Source of the DNA: Triglochin maritima
Lineage: Eukaryota; Streptophyta; Magnoliopsida; Alismatales; Juncaginaceae
Direction: 5' to 3'
NCBI GenBank assembly: GCA_963682175.1
Contig: OY821770.1
Span: 12,926,501-12,990,500, forward strand
Length of the DNA stretch: 64,000 nt
Shown: piece after piece, positions 35,833-48,292 of the stretch
How the letters are laid out: the number at the start of each line of letters is the position of its first letter
How positions within the stretch are numbered: the first letter of the stretch is position 1
Made by a program: the position numbers and the translations under genes
The notes under the pieces: generated by a model
What the model saw: only the letters and a program-made list of their open reading frames with translations
What the model was told of the DNA's origin: nothing
Databases searched by the model: none

Positions 35833-36549
35833 ATCTCGGTTACCTTCGAATCCTCACCATGCTTGACGAATTTTTGTTTCATGATAATCTGATTTGAGAT
35901 AAAAACAAAATATTCGGTGGTTATGTTTTTGGAGAAAGAAAGAAAACAGAAAATCAGCATTGCTTATTTACATGATGCGCATGTTATATATGTTGATTGT
36001 TCATGATTTTTTTCTTTCAAATTCGTTTTCATATTCTGGAAATGAAAACTCAGAGGTTTTTTATCTTTAAATGAAATAATATGATCATTCATTTAGAGAT
36101 ATAAGTGGTCAATGTTTGCTGATTTCTTTCTAACATGCAATTAGGGTTTAGACTAGTTTCTACATGTTGCGCATGTTATGGTTCATTAGAGCATGCATCT
36201 AGGGTTAGATTTTGCTCCTCCATTCTTGCGCATATGTGCATGGTTTAAGATGGATTTTTCTTGATTTTATTTCAAGCCAATATGATATATTGCTCTCCTA
36301 TCATTGCACATACATAGATGTGACCAGAATTCTATTTTTTCTGTGTTGTTACCTCTATTCTTTGTACATGTATTAGATAAAATCAGAAGTTATTTTCCAT
36401 GTTGATTCTTCTAATTCATGCACATGTATACATGAAATAAGATGTCTATTTTTCCTGATTTTTACGAATTAGGGTTAGATATTATTTATTCTAATCTTTG
36501 AGCATGTATACATGAATATTGAGTTACCATATTGTATATTTCGTTTTTT

Positions 36550-36780
36550 TTGGAATGAGGGCATTCATTTCATTTGAAATATTTCCTTTATGATTGAATG
36601 CACATATATGTTAATCTCATTAAGGATATTTCGGATTTCTTTTGGAATAATTGCATGCATTTCATTTGAAATATTTCCTTTATGATTGAATGCACATATA
36701 TGTTAATCTCATTAAGGATATTTCAGATTTCTTTTGGGATGATTGCATGCATTTCATTTGAAATATTTCCTTTTCATCAA
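36550..36780 (+). repeat. 92-bp tandem repeat in the copia leader
   Basis: CATTTGAAATATTTCC recurs at 36571, 36663 and 36755. About 2.5 units within the non-coding leader 35833-37941. Confidence 0.9.
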
Positions 36781-37941
36781 ATGTGCATATATGTGATGCC
36801 ATCCACCAAAGAATTTTGAATTTTTCCTTTCCATTACATGTAGCATAATTATTGTTGATTGCATGCTTATATTGATTATGGAAAGATTGGCTAATTCTGA
36901 AATTTTTTGAAAGATATTATGGGCTGGAATTTTATTGCCTTAAAAATATGTTTGGATGATTTCCTTTGATGCAAAAAAATATGTGTTGTTCTCCACCATA
37001 TAATTTCGAATTTTTTCTTTCCATTAGAAGTAACATAATTATTATTGATTTTATGATTATATTGATTATGGAAAGAAGAAAAAAATTCTGTTTTGAGAAT
37101 GATTATTGTGGAGATTGGTTGTCATTACCTAACACGTTTTTTTGCCTATTTTCGTGCCCCATTCATGCATTGTTTCCTTATGCATTACTTCCTTATTGTT
37201 TGAATGAGGTGCACACTTTATGGTATTTTTCATACGTCGGATTGTGCTAACGTATGGAAAGATTGTGACTATGTGGAATGAATGATTCCTGATTTTATTT
37301 ACTGCCTTATTGAGAGATGAGCGTAATTTCATTCATTTATTTCCATTTGCAATAGTTATCGCAATGGACTGTAATATTTATGGACTGTAATATTTATGGA
37401 TTGTAATAATTATGGACTGTGGATTGTTTATTGCCCTAAGGAGAAGAGGGGCTCCTTTATTTTTATTATTGCGATATTATTGCTATAAGACTCATGCAGG
37501 TTCCCGTCGACGAGGCTAAATCCCTAATGGGGATCATTAGCTCGATATGGAAGTAATGTAGTAATCATATCTGTGTGATGTTGATTGTTTTTTTTGAAAA
37601 CCGTTTTTTTTGGGAACTCACATGCTTAGTGGGAGTTGCAAGGTTGAAGTGTTTTGTGTAAACCACCTTGCAACCGGCGGCAAATATCTTTCTTATTTGC
37701 TGATTTACCATGATTTAAAACGTTTTTTTCGGGTCATTAAATCATGATGGAGCTCAATATCTAGATTAGTAAAATGGCTTTTTTAACTATTGCATGAGGA
37801 TTTGATCGAATGCTATATGTTTTCTTTTGGTCTGAATGCTATAGCTATTAAGTCAGTTTATTTTTTATGACTATTGTAGCTCGTTATATTTTATGCTAGA
37901 ACTCATGTATCGCTATGTATTTTGATTGTCCTATATTCTTT

Positions 37942-40900
37942 ATGGCTACTTCCAAAAGCATCGTCGCTGATCTGACTCGAGGAGATAAACTCAATGAAAG
38001 AAATTACGATTTGTGGCATCGTAAAATTGAGTTTCTCTTAGAGGATCAGGAAATGTTAGAAAACATAAACCAATCTATGTCTCTCCCCGAGGAGGGGAAT
38101 ACTGCGCAACATCGCAGAAACTTGGATGTTTATAATGCGTGGAAAAAGAAAGACCGAATTGCTCGAATCACAATTCTAAGTTCAATGAGGGACGATCTGT
38201 TACTACGGTTTGAAAAGTTTCGAACTGCAAAGGCCTTGTGGGAAGTTGTGAAGTTTCAGTACGGAGTGACCTCTGTCACAAGGGCCCGTCAGCTTGGGCT
38301 TATGTTTGATGGGTATAAAATGCGCCAAGGTCACACAATGAGGCAGCATATTACCGCAATGTCAAACATGATTAGCGAGCTGAGTGCTGTCGGTCGTGCT
38401 AAGACCGATGAGGAGCAAGTGTCTGCTCTCATCAGATCATTGCCTTCGAAGAGTTGGGAGCATATGAAGGTCCATCTGACCCATGCTGATGACATCAGGA
38501 CATTTGACCAGGCTGCAAAACACCTAGAGATGGAGGAGGACCGCATGCTTGCGGAAGCCCCTCTAACTGAAGTGTTTGCTGCTGAAGCTAGCGCTCCTCG
38601 GAGGAGTGCAGGTTTTAAGCGCAAAAGAGATAGAGCTCAGGGTTTTAAAGGCAAGAAGGGTGCAAATGCAAGAAAAACAGAAAACAAAGCTGGAAAGAAA
38701 CGACCTCGAGGATCCAGAGGTGGGAAAGATAAGTCTAATGTGACTTGTTTTAACTGCCGAAAGACTGAACATTTTGCTCGTGAGTGCACTGAGAAAAAGG
38801 AAATTACTGTGTGTAATCCCTCGAATTGTAACGTGACTAATTCTGTGATGCTCACTGATCATTCTCCTGTGTGGATTGTGGATTCAGGTGTCACGGACCA
38901 CGTAACAAAGGATCGTTCTGCCTTCGTGGAATATCGCCATGTTCCAAGTGGGAGGCGAATAAACATGGCAAACAACACTAGCATTGAAGTTCTTGGAGTT
39001 GGCACATGCAAAGTGGCTTTGCGAAGTGGCCGGATCCTATTACTTCACGACGTGTTGTATGCACCAGCTATACGACGAAATATTATTTCTGTTGTTATGT
39101 TGATGAGACATGGTTTTAAAGTTGTTTTTGAGAACAATGATATGGGTTTATACCTTTCTAACATTTATTATGGATGTGCTTTTCTTTCTAACGGTTTTAT
39201 TGTGTTGGACGCAATTTATGATTTCAATCATAAAGCTAGTGCCTTTATGAGCCAAAGCTCCATGAATAATTATTCAGTTATGTGGCATGCTAGACTAGGT
39301 CACATTGGTGTTGACCGGTTGAACAGGTTGGCAAAGGAGGGGGTATTAGGAGAATGCTCCAAATTTGAATTACCGACATGTGAATCTTGTCTAGCTGGAA
39401 AGGCAACTAGAAAACCGTTCGGAAAAGCCATTAGGGCTACTTCTCCTTTAGAACTAATTCACTCAGATATTTGTGGACCTTTGAATGTGCGTACTCGACA
39501 TGGACAAAGTTACTTCATCACATTGATTGATGACTTCACGAGATATGGTCATATTTATCTTATTTCTCATAAGTCAGAAGCTCTAGAATGTTTTAAGAAA
39601 TTCATGAGCTTAGTTGAGAATCAGTTGGATAATAAGATAAAAACTATTAGAACGGATAGAGGTGGTGAGTATCTCTCCATAATGTTCAAGGAGTTATGTG
39701 ATGAAAAGGGGATATCTAGACAACTCACTATGCCTTATACTCCTCAGCAAAATGGTGTTGCCGAGAGAAGGAATAGAACGTTGCTAGACATGGTTAGATC
39801 CATGATGGCGCATGTGAGCTTACCAATTTCGTTTTGGGGAGATGCTCTAATGACTGCTGTCTATATCCTCAATAGAGTTCCAACAAAATCGGTTCCCTCA
39901 ACTCCATATGAGTTATGGACAGGACGGAAGCCTGATTTTAGTCTGCTGCGTCCTTGGGAATGGGCGGCATACATTCATTCTACTAGTCACCGATATGGAA
40001 AACTAGGACCTAGAGGGAAAAAGTGTATCTTTGTAAAATACAGTGATTTCTCCAAAGGTTATGTTTTTATCGGGGTAGACGAGAATGAAAGAAGGACGAA
40101 ACTGGAGTCTAGGGATGCCACATTCTTGGAAAATGATTTTCCAACCCTTGCTGGAGCTATGAAAGAGTCAGTGGACTTCTTTGAACAACAAGATGAGGAC
40201 ATTGCCACTCCACGGGATCATGATCTGGAAGTTGAACATGAGGTTCCACCAGTCGATCCTCGTGGGAGCAGCAATGTTGAGGATCTGATAGCTCTCACGG
40301 AGGATGAGCCATCAGATATCCATCTGCGTCGAAGCAAACGCAGGCTCATTCCTCGTAGGCGGTTTCGCTTAGAGGAAGAGGCCCTCATGATAGCTCAAGA
40401 AGAAATTGATTATGAATCATCCGGGATGACAGTAATCGATGAGCAAGAACCGGAGACCTTGAAAGAGGCTTTGGAATGTCCAAATGCTAAAGAGTGGTTA
40501 GAAGCTATAAAGTAAGAGTTGGAGTCGATGAAAGCTAATCGAGTCTGGGACTTGGTCGACTTACCGCCGAACTGAAAGGCCATTGGGTCCAAGTGGATCC
40601 TCAAGATTAAGAGGAAGGCGGATGGATCTATTGATAGATTCAAGGCTAGACTGGTAGCTAAAGGCTACACCCAAAGAGAAGGCGTGGATTTTAAGGAAAC
40701 CTTTTCACCCGTGGTTAGGTTTGCCTCCATCCGCCTTCTACTAGCTATTGTAGCTCAGATGGACTTAGAGCTTTACCAAATGGATGTAAAGACTGCTTTT
40801 CTCAATGGAGAACTTGAGGAGGAGATCTATATGGATCAACCTCAAGGTTTTGAAGTCAAAGGACAAGAGCGCAAAGTGTGCAAGCTCAACAAGTCCTTGT

Positions 40901-41597
40901 ATGGCTTAAAACAAGCGTCTAGACAGTGGAACATTCGCTTCCATCAAGCTATATCAGAGAACGCGTTCTCTATGCTTGAGGAAGATCACTGTGTGTACGT
41001 TAAGAGATCCAATGGTAAATTTGTCATTCTGACCTTGTATATTGATGACATACTCATGGCTGGCAATAGCAAAGAGTTGCTGAAATCCACTAAAGAGTGG
41101 TTGTCCTCCACATTTGATATGAAGGACATGGGTGAAGCTAGCTACGTCCTTGGTGTCAAGATAGTTAGAGATAGGTCCAAGAGACTTCTGGGATTGTCTC
41201 AAGAGACTTACATTAACAACGTCTTGAAGAAATACCACATGGACAAATGCAAACCAATCGACACTCCTGTTGAGAAGGGTTTACACTTAAGCCTTGATAA
41301 GCATCCTGAGACTCCTGAAGAGAAGGTCAAAATGGACAAGGTTCCATACTCCAATGCTGTGGGAAGCCTCATGTACTCTATAATGTGTACTAGGCCAGTT
41401 GTTATGTTGTGGGTGTGGTGAGTCGATACCAGTCCAACCCAAGCATGAAGCATTTTGTGAAGGACATCATAGCGAGAAAGGAAGTTGTGTTAAGACATGT
41501 GTCTACTAGTCTTATGGTAGCTGACCCTCTTACCAAAGCCATAGCTAAGGACTCATTTGTGTCTCATGTGAAGTCCTTAGGCTTACGCAGACTTTGA
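37942..41597 (+). pseudogene. copia gag-pol polyprotein, RNase H deleted
   Basis: The start is taken at the second Met (MATSKS, 37942). In order: Gag (UBN2 type) about residues 1-260, zinc knuckle [14 protein letters not shown] near 270, protease active site WIVDSG near 312, GAG-pre-integrase HARLGH and CESCLAGK near 448-485. The integrase core has [15 protein letters not shown] and VAERRNR, so D, D and E are intact. RT has QMDVKTAFLNG and YIDDI (41038-41052). Lesions are TAA at 40513-40515, TGA at 40574-40576, and an internal deletion plus frameshift near 41400. That deletion removes RNase H and joins a CTRP segment to the very C-terminus (SRYQSNPSMKH, then FVKDIIARKEV and VADPLTKAI). Without RNase H it could only move with help from another copy. 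Confidence 0.92.
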
Positions 41598-42613
41598 TGT
41601 ATTGGCATGTCTGACTTCCTTTTATGAGTGATTGTGTTTTTCCTTTCGACTATATCTGTTTGGTTGATGTAGTTGTTCTAGCATAAAATATTATTCAGTC
41701 AATAGGCTGAAGAATGCTTACTCACACGAGCATTCGCCTTTGGCGCTTTTGATAGCGAGCAGAGATGAGACTGATCATGAAGAGATCTTGTATGATAGAT
41801 CCAGAGTAGTTCATGATAGTAAAGTCGCCTTGATTAGGAATCAAGATGAGATCCTCTATGTTGCTGAGGATTGACATGAATGCTCCCACGATTCATGTGA
41901 CCTATAGAAGCCAAGTGCGAGCATCACATGTGGCGCCAGGTAACACCTGTATGGTGTTAAGGCGACAATGATGAAGCTCGGGTCAGGCGCAGAGGGGGTG
42001 CGACTGGACTAAGACTTGTATGGTGTTGAGAGACAGACATACTGTTGTGTGCAGTATGATCCACCATAGCATGTTTGTCATACAACATGTGCTGAGCGAC
42101 CATTTGGAAGTGAAAGGATGGATCCCTGCTCCTTCACTGTGTGAGTCCAAGACTTGATTGTCATTTAGTTGCCCTCAGTGACCTTCGACGACACCATGAA
42201 GCAAAGAGTTGATGTGGCTACTTTGGAATGTTATCTATGATCATGAGAGATTCGGTCTAAAGAGGCATCTTCGGGAAAGGAGTCACCTCTGAGTGTAATG
42301 GTGGTCTGGGGCAAAGGGAAAGGTTTGACTCGACTGTACTAAAAGTATTTGCTGGGCCCAATTGTATTGGATACAGTAGCAAGTACCTTGAGGACAAGAA
42401 GGTATTCTCTCCGAGGGATCGAGATACCGTTCATGTCAAGTGAGTTTCTGAGTAAACCTGGGGAACTGTGATGTGCATTTTTGACTGCTTATTTATTGGT
42501 TTTTGAGGATGTTGTCATTCTGGCCTTCTAGTAAGGTTTCTAGTTTGAGACTCCTAAATTACAGGTGCATCACCGGTCGCACGACCCATTTGTCCGTATG
42601 ATCGGAAGAGTAC

Positions 42614-42812
42614 ATGTGTCGGGGACACATATGGTCTTGTATCAGGGATACATGATCAGAGACTTGCATATTGTGGATGCATTCTTGGAAGAGAGAAATA
42701 GTTGTATATATCAGGGATGTATACATATGTGTCAGGGACACATGAAGAAGTGACACATTGCCAGCTTATGATTGTATGTATCGGGGATATATACGTATGT
42801 GTCAGGGACACA
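42614..42812 (+). repeat. array of six short hairpins in the copia 3' spacer
   Basis: ATGTGTC-GGG-GACACAT (42614), TGTATC-AGG-GATACA (42639), TATATATC-AGG-GATGTATA (42705), ATGTGTC-AGG-GACACAT (42727), a GTATC-GGG-GATAT type (42777) and TGTGTC-AGG-GACACA (42798). Stems of 5-8 with a constant 3-base loop. Confidence 0.85.
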
Positions 42813-42850
42813 AAAAAGAAGATGACGTGTTGTTGACGTGCTATTGTGCA

Positions 42851-42859
42851 AGTGGGAGA
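42851..42859 (+). other. copia polypurine tract
   Basis: AGTGGGAGA immediately before the 3' LTR. Confidence 0.8.
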
Positions 42860-43243
42860 TATTGGATTAATCTAAGGATTAAGATGATGTTTGCCCAAAG
42901 CACTGACACGTGGCGCACTCTCATTGGTTGCGCATTAGGGTTTTGGGTGGGGTCATTTATATAAGGAGGGGAGCCTCCCATTGGATGGACTAATTCTTGT
43001 GTGCAAACCCTACCCCCACCAAACCCTAGCCGCCACCTCTCCCTCTCTCTCCCATTCGTCCATCCACATCCACCAAGCTAATCCGTAGACTCTTGGGTTG
43101 TGGACACGTGCTTCTTCTCCAAGAGAGTAGGAGACCGACCGGTGAGAAGGATTCCGTAAGGTGACCTCCGATCTTCCTTCCGCTGCCACAGGTTCTCTCC
43201 AAGAAAGGTACTCTTGAACCTGTAGAATCGTTATTTGCTTACA
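42860..43243 (+). repeat. copia 3' LTR
   Basis: 384 bp, same ends as the 5' LTR, 16-bp duplication near 43005-43025. Few substitutions between the LTRs indicate a fairly recent insertion. Confidence 0.92.
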
Positions 43244-44488
43244 CTAGAATGCTACATGACATCTTTTGAACGGATTTCCTTCAATGATCTACAAACTCAA
43301 CTAACCTTAGAAAGTGAGACCAAGATTTCCTCCATTTACTTAAAGATCAAGTTTACACAATATATTTTTGATTTTTAATATAATCTAAAATCCAAACTGT
43401 ACAATTTGATCTTGGACCCGAGCTATTATTAAATTTGATCTCGAAAATTATTAAATTTGATCATTATTTAAATTTGATAATCATTAAATATATTTTATTG
43501 ATTTTATTTATGTCTTAATTCTACTCAAAAATCATATCAAATTTTATGATTTTAAAGGTGCACATATAACTCGCGTCTTAGATCATAACGTACAGTTGAA
43601 AATTGTTGTTATGTTAAAAATTGAAAACGGATTGAGGAATTTGACCTTGATTAATTAGATGGCGGGAATCGTGTTCCTCTAAAGTAGGCAAATCACGGAA
43701 CATTTTTTGCACCCAATTAACATCCAAGCTAGTAATTGATACCATTTGCTCACATACACAACTTCCATAGCAAATAAAATTAAGAAAGCAGCAGAAGTTA
43801 GGATCCGTTTGAATCCTGATCAGTTTCCGGTTTTGGGGTTCACATAAACCAAATTTGTCAAAGTCCCATAACAAGTGGATTACGATATGCTCTGAAAGTA
43901 AAGAATTCCACCCTATGTGCTTCTAAAAACGGGGCTTTTACAATACAAATTTCGGTCTCGGAGTTCAAAATCAAATTCATGTTATTTAAATAGTAATTTT
44001 ACGTTGATTTTTTTTTTTTTTTGACAAACTTATCATGACCTAATACTTGAGGTTAGGATTGTTCTCCTTCAGGTAAATAAGCAGAATATCTTCAGGACAG
44101 TAGTAAGGGTTCCCCTATCTTAATCCTTAGATCTTAAACATCAGTAATAGTGGAAATGACACTGACATAATCTGGAAGAATATTGGAAGATGCCGTCTGG
44201 TGGATAATCTGACTCAGCTGCAGTTGATGCGTGTGCTTAATTAAATTAAATCTTGAAGATCATAGTTTTTGGATGTAGCTAGCTATTATATGAAAACCAC
44301 TCTGAGATATATAATTCTACGTGGGTCACTTGAATTAGAAGAATTTGGTCACTGTATTGGCACGGCGAATGGATTTGTGTAGATGTGACAAAATAATAGT
44401 TGACCATCAACCTCATATAATGTGATGACAATACCAAGTGGCAAACTGAATTACAATCAAGAGGAAAAGTATTAGATTTGAAATCCCT

Positions 44489-44957
44489 ACTACTACTATT
44501 ATTATTATTATAGAAGTAATAACTAGCTCCTTAAGCATTACGTTCCGTTCTAAGTTAAGACAGGAGTCACGGATGAGAGGAAAAGAAATATGATTTTAAT
44601 CGTTCAATAATGTTGATAATATTTTGTTATCACTAACCCTTTTCTGACCTGGTTGGTCAAAGTAATCTACGTAGGGAATATTTTAATTTTTCGTTCTTTG
44701 GGCTCGCCTCTTTTCTTATTGTACTTCAGAGGCAGGCAGCTAGGTTGTATAGTAATGAGATTGGGGATGTTTGATTGTTGGACGTACTACTCAAATGTCG
44801 TCGTTTCACTAACAATAATTCCAAATTTCGTGCCCCAGTGATGTGTTGGGAGATGTCTTAGAAAGGAAAATCATCTTGTTAGGTCATCCTTACTGGTCGG
44901 GTGGATTAACCAACACCCGACACATCACCAAAAAGGGGATAATTTGAAGTCAAGTAA
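44489..44957. other. intergenic, nothing recognised
   Basis: A short ACT/ATT microsatellite at about 44487-44511; otherwise only chance ORFs. Confidence 0.5.
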
Positions 44958-45371
44958 TCCGCCTGAGTTTCCACCCGGGCGGATGGGTTGGGTGGATGGG
45001 GGGCACGTGCTCCCCCCCCCGCAATTGGTTACTTTTTTGAGCTTTTGTTACTTATATAAATGACCCCCCCCCGCAATTGGTTACTTTTTTTTTGAGCTTT
45101 TGTTTTAGAAAATGTTTTAAAATTTATTTAAAATCGTTTTTATAAAAAAATATTAAAATATGTTTTTATTTGTTTATATTTTCTAGAACTTTTGTGTTTG
45201 CCTAGAATTGATCCGGAATGACGTGTAGGGGAGAGAATGTAGGACGCTTGGGTTGTTTATATGTGTGGTTAAGAAAATTTTAGGGAGATTGGTTTGAGCT
45301 GACATGGCGGAGAGAGAAACTGACGTGGCTGAGAGAGAAAACCGAACGCCCGGGAACTGCTCAGGCATTGT
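44958..45371. mobile_element. Harbinger-type MITE
   Basis: Left TCCGCCTGAGTTTCCACCC; right reversed AATGCCTGAGCAGTTCCC. Flanked by TAA (44955-44957, 45372-45374). The inner GCTGACATGGCGGAGAGAG matches 2412-4254 and 23360-25125. About 414 bp, with C runs near 45011-45020 and 45063-45070. Confidence 0.6.
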
Positions 45372-46314
45372 TAACGGTGATCTTAGTATTTTATTCCTCC
45401 TTGGGTAACAACTTGTGAAGTTAAGCTTGGCCATCTAGGGGAACTAAACGCTAGTAATTAATCGTTTTTTCATATGGTTGCAATAAGGCTAACAAAAGAT
45501 TTTTTTTATTAAATAAAAAATGTACTCTTATCTCACAGGCCCATGTTTAAAACCACAACACTTATAGGATTGAGACATCGTGTAACATCCCCGAAACAGC
45601 GGAAAATTTAAACTTTCAAATAAATGATAATCAAAGGATAAACATCAACACAGGGGACGCTACTCGAAAATATAAATATAATATATATGGTGTTGCACCG
45701 TATACAGGAGTTGTCAAAAGAATGACTACATCAAAATACAATATACAGATATACAAGTAGTCATAATAACCTCAAAACCGACACGAGGACCCGACTCCAA
45801 GATGCACTCGTCCTCAGTCACCACCCAAGCAGCTCCCGAAGAGGGAACCTGAAAGCAACCAACAATGTCGTGAGTCTCCCGAAGGAAACCCTGTATGCCA
45901 AACCCACCTACATGCAATGCAATCATGACCTATCATACTAGTATTATGCCAAACATAAATCATAACTGGTCATTCCCCAAACGGGTTATAAGGTCATAAT
46001 AGTCATTTCCCCAACCGGGGTTCATTAGTCATAAGTCTAGTTTTGGACATCCGTAGATACCCACCGCAGGCACATGCGGTCATACGGAAAATACGCGACA
46101 CACCCCCACTCGCAGCTACACTAGTCATATGGGTTCGGTGAGGGTCGCACGCAATTCCGAGTCATCATCAGATCTGATCAGTGGTCGAAGACCACAATTC
46201 GTCAGAGTCGTCGCTCTGGTCGGTCATACTCGCCAGCCGTGCCACAGCTGGACGATCATACTCGCCGGAACAGCATCGGTCGAGCACATCCGCCGGAACA
46301 TCATCGGTCGGTCA

Positions 46315-46510
46315 TCTCCGTCGCCACACAGGCTAAGGCACAGAACTCTGCTGCACAAGGGCTAGAAGTCATATCCGTCGCCACACAGGCTAAGGTCATC
46401 TCCTTCGCCACAAAGGCTAAGGTCATCTCCTTTGCCACAAAGGCTAAGGTCATCTCTGTCGCCATACAAGCCAACAGTCATCTTTGTCGCCACACAGGCC
46501 GACAGTCATA
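46315..46510 (-). repeat. private minisatellite of LTR-G
   Basis: About five units of roughly 33 bp: CGTCGCCACACAGGCTAAGG then TCATCTC. Occupies the same slot as the minisatellites of C, D, E and F but with unrelated sequence. Confidence 0.88.
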
Positions 46511-46664
46511 ACAGTCATCACATATAGATCATGCAAAGGGGAATATGGTCCCACAGGTCTACTACCTAGGTCTCAATGCACATGTCATATCATGGGAACA
46601 TAAGCAATAAATGCAATCCACGCACCAACGCGCTTATAAACAACCAATGCAAATACTGGGCTCC

Positions 46665-47340
46665 AACGGTCGACCGGAAAAGGTCATACGGTCGACCGGT
46701 TGGTCGTTAAAACCGGTACTTGGTTCGAACCACAGTCCATCGGTCGAACCAAGGAAAACATCGAAACGGTCGAACAAAGGTCTCTGGGCGGTCGACCGTT
46801 TAGAAGGTCTACGCCACAAAATAAATATTAAATAACACATCCCAACGGTCGAACGGCAATGGGCTTCCGGTCGACCGAAAAACCACAGGGACTTCAACAT
46901 TCTACAAGATCATTACCGGTCGACCGAAATATGAATCGGTCGAACCACACTTAAGTTGTCTTAAGTCATCGGTCGAACGGGATCTCAGGGCGGTCGACCG
47001 TTTAGAAGTCTACACCCCCAACCGACTTAAAACAGTACGTCCGGTCGAACTTGGTCAAATAGGCGGTCGACCGTTTAGAAGGTCAACGCCCCCAACCGAC
47101 ATACAACAGTGCATTCGGTCGACCGACAAAGGGGACCCGGTCGACCGAAAACACAGGGTCTTCATCCTCTCGCTCAAGCGTACAATCGGTCGACCACCCA
47201 TCGGGTATCGTTCGACCGATTCGAGCGAGAGCGCCCGAATTACACTACAACCGGTCGACCGAATTGAGCACCGGTCGACCGAAACAGAGCAGAACTTCTG
47301 CCACACTATTCCGACGAGCCATTCGGCCTACCGTCGAACA
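46665..47340. repeat. CGGTCGACCG palindrome cluster in LTR-G
   Basis: About 20 motifs. Inverted pairs around GGCAATGGGCTTCC (about 46850) and ACAAAGGGGACCC (about 47125). Confidence 0.9.
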
Positions 47341-47724
47341 CTCAAACACCCACACAACCTTGGTGAGCGTAAAAGCAAGGCTTGGCATACCTTGGAAGCT
47401 TGAAGAAGCTTCCGAAGAGCAACGACGATCCTCCCACGCAAAAGGGCGTATCTCCGGCGAACTCCTCACATGAACGCGGATCTCCACACCTTCCTTGATC
47501 TCCGGCGACCTCGCCTTGCCGGCGCACCCGTGGCTCCTCCTTCTTCCACCGACGAACTACAAGGGAGGGAGAGAAAGTGTTGAGGGAGAGAGTGAGATGA
47601 AAAAGAGAGAGAAGGAAGGAATGAGAAGGAAAGGTTTGGTTTGGTTTATATACTCTCACTAATCAGGGTTTAAGGTTCTTAAACTTAATTAACCTTAATC
47701 AAGGGATTAGGTTCTCACACATCG

Positions 47725-48140
47725 GGAATGCAATTCATAATCTTAACTAATTTAAGACAATTATTGAATCCACCAACTGATTACCCCCATTCGACCAACA
47801 GTCTTGACTAACTCAAAACAATAGATCTTTTAAATGAATTGCCTTTATTTGGTACAAAGAAATACATATTAAGAGAGCAAAAAAAATGCATTGAAATTTT
47901 TTTGTCCATTTCTTTTACCCCTTAACTATAACCTATATGTTACCTTCCCTCAGGCAGTTACGCGAGGTGATTTACAGCTTACGACTCTCAACAATGATTT
48001 TATTTAACTTTGCCTCTTTTAACACGGGTGTAACATAATCGTGTTGTCTTATCTTCTTTTTATCAATCCTTTTTTTTATTTTTTCCCCGATCTGAAGGAG
48101 GATCATTACTTGGTATGAGTGAGTGACTTATAAGCAAAGG
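47725..48140. other. intergenic, nothing recognised
   Basis: AT-rich spacer between LTR-G and the MULE; no ORF of note. Confidence 0.5.
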
Positions 48141-48292
48141 GAACTACTATTCGTCGCCGGAAAACTACTTAAATCGCCCCAAAAATGACCTTTTTGCCCT
48201 TAACAAATCAATTAATACCGATTTCGTCCCGTGTCTTTAAATAAGGTGTTTGACTCAGTTTTACTCACATTCCTAGTACCAACACCACGAAA

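Larger units (their letters stand above)
35451..43243 (+). mobile_element. complete Ty1/copia element with two LTRs
   Basis: 7793 bp, flanked by perfect CTAGA (35446-35450, 43244-43248). Paralogous empty site at about 19375-19385. It has a primer binding site, a 2.1-kb leader, gag-pol with stops and an RNase H deletion, a 1.26-kb 3' spacer and a polypurine tract. The LTRs begin TATTGG, probably an altered TG end. Confidence 0.95.
35316..44488. repeat. segmental duplication copy 2 (interrupted by a copia element)
   Basis: 35316-35450 and 43244-44488 match the pieces of copy 1 in order. The only large break is the copia insertion, so this copy preserves the empty sites for R550 copy 2, LTR-C and LTR-D. 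Confidence 0.85.
45581..47719 (-). mobile_element. solo chromovirus LTR (LTR-G)
   Basis: 2139 bp, minus, flanked by perfect CATCG (45576-45580, 47720-47724). Start TGTGAGAACC at 47719. TATA box GTATATAAAC near 47650, GA-rich leader, donor AAG|GTATGCC at 47391/47390, palindrome cluster, minisatellite, hairpin block with CATACAGGGTTTCC at about 45880-45900, acceptor CTTTCAG at 45849, GGTGGTGACTGAGGA, end GGGGATGTTACA at 45581. Confidence 0.93.
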
